From Edaphochlamys debaryana (Eukaryota > Chlorophyta > Chlorophyceae > Chlamydomonadales), in NCBI GenBank assembly GCA_016858145.1, contig JAEHOE010000002.1, positions 2,108,001-2,172,000 on the forward strand: 64,000 nt of DNA. Direction: 5' to 3'. A program made the position numbers and the translations under genes. The notes under the pieces were generated by a model. The model saw only the letters and a program-made list of their open reading frames with translations. It made no database searches and was not told where the DNA came from. Of this stretch, positions 1-12,200 are shown piece after piece (position 1 is the stretch's first letter; each line of letters begins with the position of its first letter).

Positions 1-3000
1 GAGGGCGCTGGAAGGGGCGGAACGGAGGTCGAACAAGGCACGTTGACTGAGAGACGTTAAGGCACGTGGGGCCTGAGCGATTGACCCAAGCTGCCCTCCA
101 GTCGATAAGGCATACTTGGAGTGAGGCTGCTCTTCCCCAAGAGAGGGGGCACCAGCCCACCAGCCCTCCAGCAGCCCACAGCCCCACGCCCGAGCCCACT
201 CGCCTGTCTGGGGTGCGGCTCTTGACTCGCTTGGGTGTGCCCCCCGCCGCCTGCAGCCGCTGAGACGCCAGGCGCCGGGTCGCGTGCCAGTGCCGTGCGT
301 ACTGCCGTACGACAAGCATCAGCGCGTGACGGGTCTCGTCCAGGGAGATGTTGTACCTGCGGCAGGTTCCGGGGCCGCAGGCATTGCCGTACGCAAGGCG
401 GACTCGCAAGACGTACAGTAGGCTGATGCAACATAGCAGACTGAAAGCAGGTGATCAGCTAGCTCATGTTACCTGCGTCTGGCCCTGCGCTTACCTGGTC
501 TGGCCACACAAGCAGATGGTCTGCCCCTCGCCACACGCCACCAGCACTATCGGCTCCTCCCCGGTAAACGCCGCCGCCGCGCTGCCGACAGGCAGCGCCG
601 GCGCGCCGCCGCCGCTGTTCCCCCCAGCGGTTCGCGGCGGCGAGCCCGGCCCCGCCGCCGACCCAGGCCCCGTCGGCGCCTCGCCGCCCCCAATCGACAG
701 CGCCGCCAGGCCCGGCGCCGCCGCGGCGGAAACAGAGACCGCCGACGCGCCGCCGCCCAGGCTGTTGGGCCCAAAGCCTTGTGCCAGGCTGGCTTCCGGC
801 GATAGAATGGCTGTGCTTCCGGTGCGCTTTTGGTCCAGGTTCAGGACGTTGGCGAACGAGGGGCGGCCGAGCCTCGGCCGCGGGGAGCCCGCGGGCGGGA
901 GCGAGCGTTTGGAGCGAATGAAGAGCAGGACGGACTCGTTAAAGACGGCCAGGCGGACCGAGAGCTCAGCCTCCTCCTCGTCCTCCTCGCCCCAGAGCTT
1001 GAGCGAGGTGGTGGAGAGGCGGCCCACAGCGCTGGCCAGGTTGAACCCGCCCCACCCGGAGCGCCTCTCGCCCGGCGGCGCGGGGTTGGGCGACTGCGGC
1101 CCTGTGCTGATCATGCCTACGCCCGTGGTACGGACGGGCGATGCACACCGACTGCCGGCTCCGAACCCGCTCGTGCCGCGGCGCGGGCTGCCGCCACCTC
1201 CCAAGAAATCGGAGTGACGGGTGCCATCCCGTGGGCTGAAGAGGCGAAAGGCGGCGAGGCGGTTGCCGGAGGCGGCGCCGGGGCTGTGGGAGGGAGCGGA
1301 GGGGTCGCCTCCGGTGGCGAAGTCGATTGGGGGCGGCGGCGGAGGGGGGATGCCGTCCTCGTCGCCCGCTAGCGTGGGGACGTCGAGGAAGTCGGAGGGC
1401 TCGGGGCCGCGGACCGGGAGCCTGCGGGGGAGATCCGGGGCCGTGTTTGGTTGGGTGGATGAGAAAGGCCAGAGCGATCGATGGCGTGGGGCGGCAGGTA
1501 CGTGGAGATGGAAGGCGGCCAGTCCGCACGCTGCGGGCCCCAGCTCTGCCGTAGTAGTTCCGGGCCCAGCTCAGGCCCAGCCCGGGCCCACCTGGTGGCG
1601 CCGTACTGCATGGCCCCGGGCAGCACCTCTTCGTCTCCCCACCAGTACAGCCTCTGGTGGCTGGTGGTCGCCACTGCGTGACGGGAGCCCAGGGCCACGG
1701 AGCGGAAGCGGTGGGGGCCCAGCCAGCGCACCCTGGGGGATGGGATAGGGGAGGGGCGCGGAGGGCAGGCGCGAGGAGGTAACAACGGGGAGAGGAGAGG
1801 AAGGATACCGTGTGGAGCACGGTGGATGCACCCGTTCCCCCGCCCTATGCGTCGACACCACCCGACGTCCACCCTTGACCCTTCATCCTCCCCCCCCACA
1901 CACCACCGTCCCCCTCTACAGGTACCTGTGGATGACGGGCAGATGAGCGCTGCGCGGCGTCATCTGCTCCGACCCCCGGCCCCTCCCCTCGCTCCCATAC
2001 CACCACCACCACCACCCCTTCCCCCTTCTGCCCCCCTCCCCCTCCACTCTCTCCGCACCTGTGGATGACGGGCAGATGGGCGCTGCGGGGCGTCATCTGC
2101 TCCGACCCGGGCCCCCCGACGGTGTTGCGCTGGCCCCAGGGGTTGAGGCAGGCGTCGGAGCCCCACAGGAACAGCCGCCCGTGCTGCGCGCAGATGGCGG
2201 CGGACACGGTGCTGGCGGCGACGAAGGCGGCGGGCGGCAGCGCGGGCACTCGCACTGGGTCGGGTCGGTCCTCGACGTCGGGTAAGCCCAGGGCCTGGAG
2301 GGAAGATACGGGGAAGAGGAAGGGTGTTTGAAGCTGAGCGGGATCGCGGGAAGGGATAGGGTGCAGGGGAAACAGGGTGAGGCGGTTGGGAGGGGGTCGG
2401 GTCGGTCCTCGACGTCACTTAAGCCCAGGGCCTGTGGCAGGGGAGGGGGGGGAGGGGGGGAGGAAAGGGAGGGGGGGAAGGGGGAGCAAGGTGAGGTGGG
2501 CGGGAGGAGGGTTCGGGCCGGTCCTCGACGTCGGGCAGGCCCAGGGCCTGAAGGGGCGTCGAGGGGTTGAGGGAGGGGGAGGAAGGGGTGGGGGTGCAGG
2601 GGAAAGACTGTGAGGTGGGTGGGAGGCAGAGGCAGTCTTGGGCCGGTCCTCCACGCCCGGCAGGCGCAGGGCCTGAACGGGTGGAGGGACAGGGACGAGG
2701 AGAAACGGGGTGGGAGGATGGCGTCTGTCGGGTTGGGGCAAGTAGCCTGGGCCGCTGGGCGCTACACGACAAAGCCTCCCGCCCGATTCCGCCTCCAATC
2801 CCCCCCCGCCTGATACGGCAGCCCACCCCAAACCCAACAGACACCCGAATCCACCGCACCTGGTTTCCGTTGGCGCCCCACGCCCACACCGATCCATCCT
2901 CCCCCAACGCCAGCGTGTGCCGCGCCCCGCACGCCACCATCTTCGCCACCACGCCCTCCGGCAGGGTCACGGGCGTGGGGGGCTGCGTGAGGCCCTTCTT

Positions 3001-6000
3001 CGCATCCTCATGCAACCCCTCGGGGTTGGTGCCCGCGTGCGCCAGCATGGAGGCAGTGGCTGGGAGCGGGTCGCGCACCGCCACCGCCACGGCGGCCGAG
3101 GCGCTGCCGGCGAGGGGCGAGCGGGGCGGCGAGGGCAGGAGGTGGTAGGGAGTGCCGGTGGGGTAGCTGGAGGCGGAGGGGGCCGAGGGGCCGCCGCGCG
3201 GGGGCCGTGCGGGCGAGGCTTCCCGGGTGACTGCCGCGCCCAGGCCCAGGCGGCCGTGCCGGGTGCACCCCCAGCACCACACCATGCCGCGGTCTGTGAC
3301 GGCCCCCGAGTGGCGTAGGCCTGGGGGTGGGGGGGTGAGAGGTGGGAGGTTGGAGTTGGGGAGGGGTGGGTGACGGTAAGGAGGTTAGGCAGGGGGGGCG
3401 TTGGAGGTGGGTGGCGCAGGTGGCGCACTTTAGTGGGGGCGGTAGAGGAGGGGAGACGCAACCGCACGCAAGCACTTCAGCAAGTCCCACGAGCGAGCAC
3501 ACCACAGCACCGCCAGCCCAGGGTCACGCTTCGCACACCGCACCTGCCGACAGGCTCTTGACCTGCACCTGCTCGAACTCGTCCAGCCGTACGGGCGTCA
3601 TCACACGCACGGCCGGCACACCCGGTCGGCCCGTGGCCTGACCCGACGCGTTATCGCCCCAGCCCCACACGCCCCCGCCCTCCAACGCCGCTAGCGTGTG
3701 GAGCGCGCCGCAGGCAACCACACGAACCGCACAGCCGAACGACAGGCGGTAGACGTGCAGGGACTCATTGACGATCGTGACGCGTGTTTTTGGACCGGAG
3801 CCTGCGCCGGCGCCGGCGGCGGCGCCAGACTCAGTCGCGGTCGCGCCAGCGCCGACGCGCGAGGGGGAGGCGGGGATGCCGGGGGAGTCGTAGCCCTCGG
3901 CGGCCGCCGCCGCGGCCACGGCCGCCGCGGCGGCGCCGGGGAGCACCGAGCCGCCCTTGCTGGCCGCGACCGCGGCCAGAGACAGCGCCTTGGCGTCAGA
4001 GTTCGCGGCCTTTTCCAACATGCTTGTGCCGCCTTCGCCCAGCGGCGCGGTCTCGTGGACTGCCGGCATGGGGAAGAGCTGCAGGGGCTGGATGGGCGTG
4101 AAGACGCCGTTGGCGCCGCGCGTGGTGGTGCCGCCCGATGCCGTGGTTTCGGAGGCGCCGGACTGGGCAGCTTCCCGCAGCTCCCCGGCCGTGGGCGCGT
4201 CTAGCTCGGCCAGGGTCTGCTCCGTGGTCTTGGCTGGCGCGCTGGACTCCATGATGCCCTGTCGGGGGTCGGGGGCACGGTGGGGGGGGGATGGAGAGGC
4301 ATGGACAAGGGACAAGGCGCTGGGGGAAGGGCACGAGGGATGCCGAGGGGCGCTTGATGCTATGACGCCCTGCAGAGGGCAAAGGGGGAATGGCAAGGGG
4401 GGTGCACGGCGGACATGAGTGATGGGCATGGGGCGTGGGTGATACGTACGGAGGCACCCGATGAGGGCATGTGGGATGTGCACTGTGATGTTGCATGGAG
4501 GGTGGGGCACCGGGTCTTGGCGTTGAGAGTCGCAAGCCCTCTCGGTCCACCCTTCCTGCCCATCCCTCAGCCCCCGCCACCCGCCCACCCACCTGCAGCA
4601 GGCTGGACGGCAGCTGCCCCTGCACGGCTGCACGCCCTCGCCTCCTATGCCACTGCCTATTCGCCACCCCTCCGTGCAACCACAAAAGCAACCCTCTCAC
4701 TGCTTGCAAGCCGCCTACGTACGCTTATCACCGATACACACGCTTTGGGTATCGCGCATTCAACCCGAGCATTCCAACACCCACGCACCTGCAGCAGGCT
4801 GGACGGCAGCTGCCCCTGCAGGTCCTCCAGGGAGGCCTCCACGGGGAGGGAGACCTCGTGGGGGAGGGGGTGGCAAGCCACGTGCTGCACCGACTGCCAG
4901 CCGCGGCCCAGCTGCCCGCGCGAGTCGCTGCCCCACACGTACAGCTGCCCCTCCTCGGACACAGCCGCGCCGTGGTGCGAGCCTGGCCAGCGGGGCAGCG
5001 GGAGAGGGGAGGGAGGGGAGGTGCGGGAGGGGTGTTGTGGGCAGGTAGGAAGCTAGGACGCGGCGACGCCTCTGCTCTCGCGGCACGCGCTTGAACCCTG
5101 TGTCGGCCCGTCAATTCCCTGGTAGGCTAACCACGTTTCAACGTCCCCCTTTAACACGAAGTCCGGATGCGTTGAAGCAGCCCGTGACTCCGTACGCCTG
5201 CCTCCCCCGCGCCCCCCCCGCCTGCACCGCCAGTGGGACCCGGCGCCCAGCCACCCCACCAGCCGCCCCGCTCAATCCCCGGCCCCCCGGTACCCCGGTA
5301 CCACCCACTATCCACGTTCCTAAAGCCCCGACTCCCCAGTACCCGGATACCATCCACCGGCTGCGACGCTTCCCTCCCTCCCTCCCCCCCGTCGCCCGTC
5401 GCCCAGCCCGCTTGATGCCCGCAGCACATGGCACGCACGCCTGCCAGCCCTCGTGCAAGAAACCCCCGGCGCCCGGCCCCCCGGTACCCACCCGCTGCGA
5501 CGCTCTTGAACACGATACCGTTCAGAAGCGCCAGGGGCTGGGGGCTGGTGTACGTCATGCCCCCGCCCTCCTCGGGGTTCATGCCCAGACCGGGGACCGC
5601 CCCCTTGCTCAGCCCCGCCTCGCCGCCCGGCATGCTCATCGCCGCCGCCACCGCCGCCGCGTTAGTCACCGCCGCCGCGCCGAACGTCCAGGCGCGTTGC
5701 TGCGGGCAGCCGCCCTCGAGCACGCGCCACACGTCCATACACCACAGCTCGGGGCTGAGCCGGACCTCCCCAATCACGCCAGGAGCCGAGGTCACCACCT
5801 CGAATAGCCCCGCCGTGTCAATAGGTTGGCGCTTGCCGGCGCGGGTCGGCGTGGCCTGCTTGCTACCCGGCCGAGGCACGCCGGCGCCAGGGCTGGCACT
5901 GGTACGGCCGTCGCGTACGGCACCAGGGGCACTGCCGGGGGGCCCGGCCGGGACCTTCCCGGGGCTGCGAAGGCCGCGGGAGGGGCTGGTGGGGTTGCTC

Positions 6001-7283
6001 CCCAGGCCCGTGCCGGGCCCACCCGGGCCCGGGCTCAGGCCCGAGCCGCGCCCGCCGCGCCCCGCCCCGCTGGGGCTGCCCGGAGGCATCCCAAACATGC
6101 CGCCAAACGATCCAGCGCTCGTACGGACCGGCCCCGACCCCGCCGGTTGGAGCTGGCCCCGGCTGTTGCGCGGAGGCGAAGACGGCAGCTCCTGGCCCGA
6201 CCCCGTGCCGGCGCCGGCGCCGGGCGGCGTCAGGCCGCTCGTGCGGCCCAGGCCCAGGCCCGGGCCCACGCCGGGCCCAGCGGGGCCCAGCATGCCGGAC
6301 TCGGAGCCCAGCATAAGCAGCTGGGAGCCCGGCCGGCCGCCCGGGCCGCGGCGGTCCGGGCTGCTCCGGGAGGCGCTCCGTGCCAGAGTGGGCATGGCTC
6401 CAGGGGAAGATGGCGGCGGGCCGATCACCGCCGCCAGCCCCGACGCCCACGCTGCGCTACCCACGGCCGCCGAGCCCATTGCCGCTGCGGCCCCAGGCAC
6501 GGCTCCAGCCCCCGCCCCGGCCCCGGCCCGGGTTAGCGAGGACGCTTTGCCCAGGGCGGGTAGCGAGGTGGTGACCCCCGGCAGGGCTCCTGAGGTGGAG
6601 GCGGAGGCGGTGGGCGCGGTGGCGGAGGAGGGCCGGCCGGGCCGGGTGGCCATTGGGTCGGGGCTGAGGGAGCGGGGCGGGGTGGCACCCGCAAACAGGC
6701 CGCCCGCGCTGTTGCTGTTGCCGGCACTGCCCGGCAGCGTGCCGTCAATGGTCGGACGGGAGGGCAGGCCGTGGGACGCGAGTGGCTCGATGTCTGCCGG
6801 GCGGCCCGTGGCTCGGACCGTGCGGGGGAGTCCCTGTTTGAGGGAGCTCTTGAGGCCGCCAGGGGGCGTGCCGGGCGCACTGGAGCGGGGCGTGCCGCCT
6901 GTGTTTGCGCCCAGCGGCGAGCCGGGAGGGCCCGTGCCCGCGCCGGGGGGCGTGCGGGGCGGTGTGCGCCTGGAGGCCGGGCCCGAGGGAGCGGGCTGGC
7001 CGTGGCGAGCTGTGCCGCTGCCAAAGGCGGGGGGACCGGGGGGCTTGGCGCCGACGGAGGGCAGGCGCCGCGTGCCATCCCTCGCGGCGTGACCCGCTGC
7101 GTTGTGCGAAGGCACCGAGCTGCTGGGTCCAGCACCGGTGCCAGACTTCAACGGCCCTCGCGCTGCTGCCCCAAGCGCCTCGCTTGCGTTTGGCGCGGCT
7201 TCGGAAGCGGCATTTCCAGCACCCGTAAGCCCGGGCGCTGATGCCTTGCCACGGCTTCCATCTGAGAGTTTAGACTGCAGCAT
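1..7283 (-). CDS. RCC1-repeat (seven-bladed propeller) protein, 3' end off the window
   Basis: Exons on the minus strand with matching phases: 7283-5492, 4982-4789, 4258-3544, 3320-2860, 2294-2059, 1732-1502, 1421-495, and an eighth from 356 that runs toward or past the window edge. The ATG at 7283 is preferred to an in-frame GTG at 7304. Residues 1 to about 597 (exon 1) are Ser/Pro/Gly/Ala-rich and probably disordered. The rest holds seven RCC1-type repeats, with cores such as GQLYVWGSDSRGQLGRG, GGVWGWGDNASGQATG, GMVWCWGCTRHGRLGLG, GSVWAWGANGNQ, GRLFLWGSDACLNPWGQ and QRLYWWGDEE, plus a weak last one (VACGEGQTICLCG). Seven repeats make one RCC1 propeller, a fold used in Ran exchange, E3 ligases and ciliary proteins; the sequence does not show which. 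About 240 residues of low-complexity sequence separate blades 1 and 2. Exon 8 (YNISLDETRHALML...) looks helical and basic. The fold is secure; the role is unknown. Confidence 0.82.
1920..2115 (-). repeat. Tandem duplication of RCC1-gene exon 5 end with donor
   Basis: The block cctgtggatgacgggcagat with about 35 more bases occurs at 1926-1975 and 2058-2110. The higher-coordinate copy is the real exon end in the phase-consistent model; the other lies in the next intron and still has a GT at the equivalent place. Confidence 0.8.
2262..2680 (-). repeat. Four spaced copies of the RCC1-gene exon 5 start
   Basis: The string coding ALGLPDVEDRP with its upstream cctccag-like acceptor occurs at about 2262-2297 (used in the model), 2402-2433, 2520-2552 and 2644-2676, roughly every 110-140 bp, separated by G-rich filler. 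The first copy is chosen because it leads in phase into the VSAAICAQHGRLFLWG blade. Confidence 0.8.
4338..4380 (-). repeat. Decayed copy of RCC1-gene exon 3 acceptor and exon start
   Basis: The segment resembles the true acceptor and first codons of exon 3 at 4230-4260. Translated on the minus strand it reads GVIASSAP beside the real GIMESSAP. It lies in intron 2, just upstream of the exon it copies. Confidence 0.7.
4586..4627 (-). repeat. Copy of RCC1-gene exon 2 end and donor inside intron 2
   Basis: About 35 bp (cacctgcagcaggctggacg and onward) match the last exon 2 codons and donor at 4786-4822 nearly perfectly. Homology stops after the shared cagctgcccctgca. Confidence 0.8.
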
Positions 7284-9270
7284 TCTGCAGCTACGCCCTG
7301 CCACGAGCTGGTCGCCGGGAGTGCATGCTGAAGTACTCCAGCAGCAACGCTCCTTTCTACTTCAACTTCATGTAGCTAACGTAAGCTTGTCTCAGCACGG
7401 TTAATGTAATCACGTTGTGTTCACCAACCTCGAAGGGCAATGTTGCGGTATCTCACGGAGAGGCAAAGCCGACCACTGCGACCCGATACTAGCTACAGAT
7501 AGCGACTAAGATACTGGGTGCGTGCGTATGGAGTACGTGTCGTCGGCCTTTGACCCTTTGACCCCGCGTGTCGCCCCCGCCCCTCCCAATCTTACCGGGC
7601 CCGGTCGCCTTTGCTGCGAATGAACCTTGGACGCCGGCAGCTGCATGCATTGGAAGAGGAGTCAGATTGATTGGGTTCAGGCGAGTGGCAGGGAGGGCGT
7701 AAAAGCGGCCGGAGGACTTCATCACGTGACTACGGGGAAGAGAACGCAATCGGATGAACCGGACCACAGCTGAGCGGGAACCTCTCAGGAGGTGGGGCTG
7801 CACAAGTCACGGCAGCTTTCAGGCCGTGGCGGGAGGGCGGGTGGCCAGGGCACTCACCCGCGCCTCGTCACGAAGGGCTCGTCACGGCGCAGCACACCAC
7901 AGTAGTACTGGGGTGTCTATGGCACCACGAAGGATCGACGGGGCTCTCTTTGCAAGGTGGCGTTATATGCCTAGCTGTCCAAACGGTAGGTCCGGCGCCC
8001 CATCCGTTGCAGCGACACACGCACTTCCGGTCAGCCACCAGCCATTCGGGGAGCCGTGAAGCCTCGGTTCCTGCGCCCTGCAGCGACGCGCATGTCAGGA
8101 CGGCCACACTCGGCGCCCGAGGCACCGTGAAGCCTCAGCTCCTACGCCCACACCAGGCCATCACAACCCAGCCGCTTCAAATGAAGCGCCGGTACCTGCG
8201 CTCAGACCTGGCCATCCCACCGGCCGCGCTTTACGCTACCCAGCTCCTGCCGGCGACACCAGCCGCATCTGCATCTGCACACATGACACGCACCAGCACC
8301 TGTAATTTGGGTCGCCAAACCCCACACAGCGTGGGCGCCCGCACGAGAATCCATCTCCCAGCAGCCTCCACCCCCGATCTTCTTCGACGCAGGAACAGAA
8401 TACCGGTACTCGTGAACCCCACTCAACCTCATCCCCACCCCACCTCTTCTTCGCCTTCGATGCCACACAATAGCACGGCGGCTGGGCAGAACAACCCACA
8501 GCCACAGCGAAGACCAGATAGTGGGCGCGCACGCCCTCTCTGCCAACTTCAAGCCTTCAAGCAATTCCATTCGACTCTTTCTCAATCAAGCTGTGGAGCA
8601 GTCAAGCCCCACGTACAAGAGCCGTGCCAATCAACGGCAAGTCCCAGTCCGCATGGGCTGCCCTGCCCCCAGCGACACAGCTGACTACGACGTCGCTACC
8701 GCCGCCTTCAGGTCTGCCCGCTAGCAAACCCCCGCAGGCTACCGTAGCATGGCCCCCCACGATGACTCTGGCCCCGAATGGGAGCCTGCAAAACCCCTCG
8801 ATGGCCCACGCCAACAACCCACTTTCTGCCATGTCTCCCCCGCCGTCGCCCACAACCCAATCGGCACAATCGGCATTAGAATTTCGCTCACACGAAGGGC
8901 GCGATGCAGCCAAGCGCTGTGCCCATGCCAGGCCGCGCGGACTGTGTGCGTCGAGCCACACGAGAGCCGCCCACACATGCAAACACATGAACACGAAACC
9001 TATGTACGCCCTCCGGCTGTCATCATCCCAGGAGGACGGCCCCACACCGCGGGTACCGACTCATCAACATCTCAACTCCGTCTCCAAATGCCCCGCCGTG
9101 GTCGCTCTTGCGCAAAAACAAGGCGCGACCCAGCTGCCCTCACTTCCATAGTCTCCAAGCCCAGCGCCCGCTCGGCCTCGACTTAGCCTCTCCGGCCTCC
9201 ACACCAAGCCCTTCCCATCTCCCTCCTCCTCAGCCTCAGTCGCTGTCGCCGTTGGTCAGGCCCAGGCCCG
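7284..9270. other. Intergenic region, no supported gene
   Basis: This holds the 5' region of the RCC1 gene and the 3' region of the next minus-strand gene. Several open frames of 60-240 codons exist on both strands but show no domain, no phase-consistent splicing and no repeated structure. I see no tRNA. Confidence 0.5.
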
Positions 9271-12200
9271 TCACCTCCGCTGGACAGGCCCACCCAGGCC
9301 CGCCAAGTCGTCCACCCTCTCCAGAGCGCCCTGCGCCATCTCCTCCCAGCTCATCGCGGATCCAGCCCCGCCCATGAGTGAGATACCTCCTTCCGTAGCA
9401 CAGAACTGTGCCGCCAATTCGCCCAGGCTCACGGTTCCGGCGCCGCCGCTGCTGCTCCCGAGCTCCATCTGGCCGCTGGGCCCGGCCTGGCCCCCGCCGG
9501 GCCCGCGATCGGGGCCGCCCTTGGGCCCGCCGTTGGGCCCGGGCACGTTGCCGCCCGAGGGCGCGCGCGCCAGGTCGTGGGTGCCGGGCAGCGGTTGGCT
9601 GAGGTGGCTGGTGAACGGTTGGCCGGGCCCAACCACCGGCAGTTGGCCCGCCTGGCCCGTGTTCGAGATCCGGGCGGGCCCGGATCCGTAACTCTGCATG
9701 AGGTGGCTGAAGGGGCCCGTCGCCACCGGCGCGTTGGCGTCGGGCGCCGGCACCAGTACCGCCACGTTGTGGGCGTTACTCTGGCCCCGGCTGGGCCCGC
9801 CGCCGCCCAGTACGGCACCGGACGACGCCGGTTGGACGAGCCCGGCGCCGAAGGGGCTGCTGTTGGTGGGCGACTGCAGGGCCCCGATGGGCCCCGGCCG
9901 GATGTCGTGCGTGAAGCCTCTCGGGTCCAGCCGTGGCGGTTGGGCCCAACCGCCTCCGCCGCCACCCTGCGGCATCATCCCGCCGCCGCCGCCGGGCGCG
10001 CCCCAGCCGCCATTCATGTCGCCGCCTCCGCCCATGCCACCTCCCATGCCTCCACCCATACCGCCACCGCCCATGCCGCCGCCACCCATACCGCCGCCCA
10101 TCCCTCCACCCATGCCGCCGCCCATGCCGCCGCCCATCCCTCCGCCCATCCCACCACCCATGCCGCCGCCGCCCATCCCACCTCCCATCCCTCCACCCAT
10201 GCCGCCGCCGCCCATGCCTCCGGCCATGCCGCTTGCCATAACCAGGCTCGCGCGCGTCTGCCGCTGCTGCAGAGCGTCTCTCAGCAACAGCTCGGCCGCC
10301 TTAGAGAGCGTATCCTGACCGCTGATAAAAGGCTGGAGGCGGTGGTAGACTTGGGGCCACGACGTCTTGAGCTCTTCAAGAGCCATGCTGGCGGATCGTA
10401 GGGAGTCGTGCAGGACCCCAAGCAGGCCCTCGGGCCCGTGGGCCTGCGGCGGCGGGGAGCGGGCCTGGGGTGGGGCCATGAGCGGGCCCGGGCCCGGGCC
10501 GGCGTCGCCGCCAGTGCTGTACCGCGGCCCGCGGCCGCCGTCGGCATTGGCCGAGGTGGTAATGATGGGCCTCTGCGGGACCTGCTGGGCCTGCGGCTGG
10601 CCCATAGGGCCCGACCCGGGCCCCTGGCCGCCAATCGGGCCCGGCGTCAGGCCCGGGTACAGCTGCCCGCCGCCGCCGGCGGCGGCGTCCATTCCGTCGC
10701 CTTGCGCGATCGCCGCGAGCGTCTCATCCCCCACTACCATGTTCAGCGCAAGGCTGCTGAACCCCCCCGTCATCTCATCCGCCGCCGCCTCGTCCGCCGC
10801 CGTGGCCGCGTCATGCTCGTCCCTGCCGCCCGAGTGCTGGTGCTGCACCGGGGCCCGGGATGGGCCCGGGCCCGGGCCTGGGCCCGGGGCCTGGGCCTGG
10901 TGGTGGCCCATCGGCTGCCCGTGGCCATGGTGCACATGCCCGTGGCCGTGGCCGCCCGGGCCCGGGCCGCCCCCGCGCGGCGACGTCTGCGCGTGCTGCC
11001 CGTGCTGCGCGGCGTGCTGCGCCATGGCCTGCTGCTGCACGTGGGCGTGCTGCGCGTGCTGCGCCGCGCGCTCCGCGGCCTGCGATGCCTGCGCCTGCAT
11101 GGCCATGGCCTGCAGGTCCGCGGGCGCGAGCGTGCGCGGGATGAGCATCATGGTGGGTCCCGCGCCGCCGTCCTCGCCCTGCAGCCCGGCCGTGGTGGCA
11201 GTGTCACGGGCGGCCTTAACCCAGGCCGGCACGAAGGAGAGCGCCTCCTGCCAGCCCAGCGCGCAGGCGAGCAGGAAGGTGGGGTAGCGGTACTGCGGGG
11301 CCGGAGGGGGAAGGGAAGGGGGGAAGGGTGTGTTTTGACACGTGACGCATGGGAAGGAGGGCGGCTGTGCGTGAAGCCTAGAGCGCAGGCAAGCGGGAAG
11401 GCGGGGTAGCGGTACTGCCGTTGAGAAGGGGGAGAGGGGACGGGTGGAGGAGGGTGGAGAAGGAGGGGGGTGTTCGGGCTGACGGGAAAAGCACACGTTG
11501 CAAGGAAGGGGTGGCTGTCAAGCCCTGCGGTGCCCTGGTCTGGGCCCAAGCCCTCGAGACCGCCCCGCTCCCTCCAGGCGCGCTTAGCCTTTACTTCACA
11601 CACGCTTCCCCCGGGAACCCCGCCCGCCCCCACCTGCACGTGCGCCGCCCCCGACGTGCCGCACACGGCGCCCGAGTCCGTGGACACCACGTGCTCCAAA
11701 AAGGTGGAGATGAGGCGCTGCTTCTGGTCACGTGGGATCTGCCACTGGGACGAGGCCTGGCGGGGGTGGGAGGGAGGGGCGCATGGGAGGGGAGGGGAGG
11801 GTGAGAGTGGGATAGGCTGACGAGGGGCGGGGAAGGCCGTGAACCGGCAGGGAGGCTGATCAAGGTGCGCAGGGAGCCGGTTCCCGGCCAAGCCACTCCT
11901 AGCTGAAACCGCTAACCCCGTACGCACGCCTTCTCCTCGTTCACCCTTTGTCCCGCGCCCCCTCGGCCCGCACCTGGCTGAACGCCTGCACCACGTCGCT
12001 CAGCACCAGGAAGCCCAGCGCGCAGTTGTGCGTCTGACCGAAGCCCGAGGGCACCCCGCAGCTGCCCTCCACGCGGCGGGGGCACTCCACGCCCTCCATC
12101 GTGAACTGGGGGGGGGGGGAAACGGGCGATGCGCACGTGAGGTGAGACGAGGCGCAAAGGCGATCTTCACCTCCGGCCTGGCCTCCCACCCCGGCCCAAC

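Noticed and set aside
5428..7092. 554-codon plus-strand open frame
   Set aside because: It is antisense to the disordered first exon of the RCC1 gene; GC bias opens the opposite frame and it has no domain or splice support.
10367..11409. 306- and 333-codon plus-strand frames
   Set aside because: Both are shadows of the minus-strand last exon with its Gly/His/Gln repeats.
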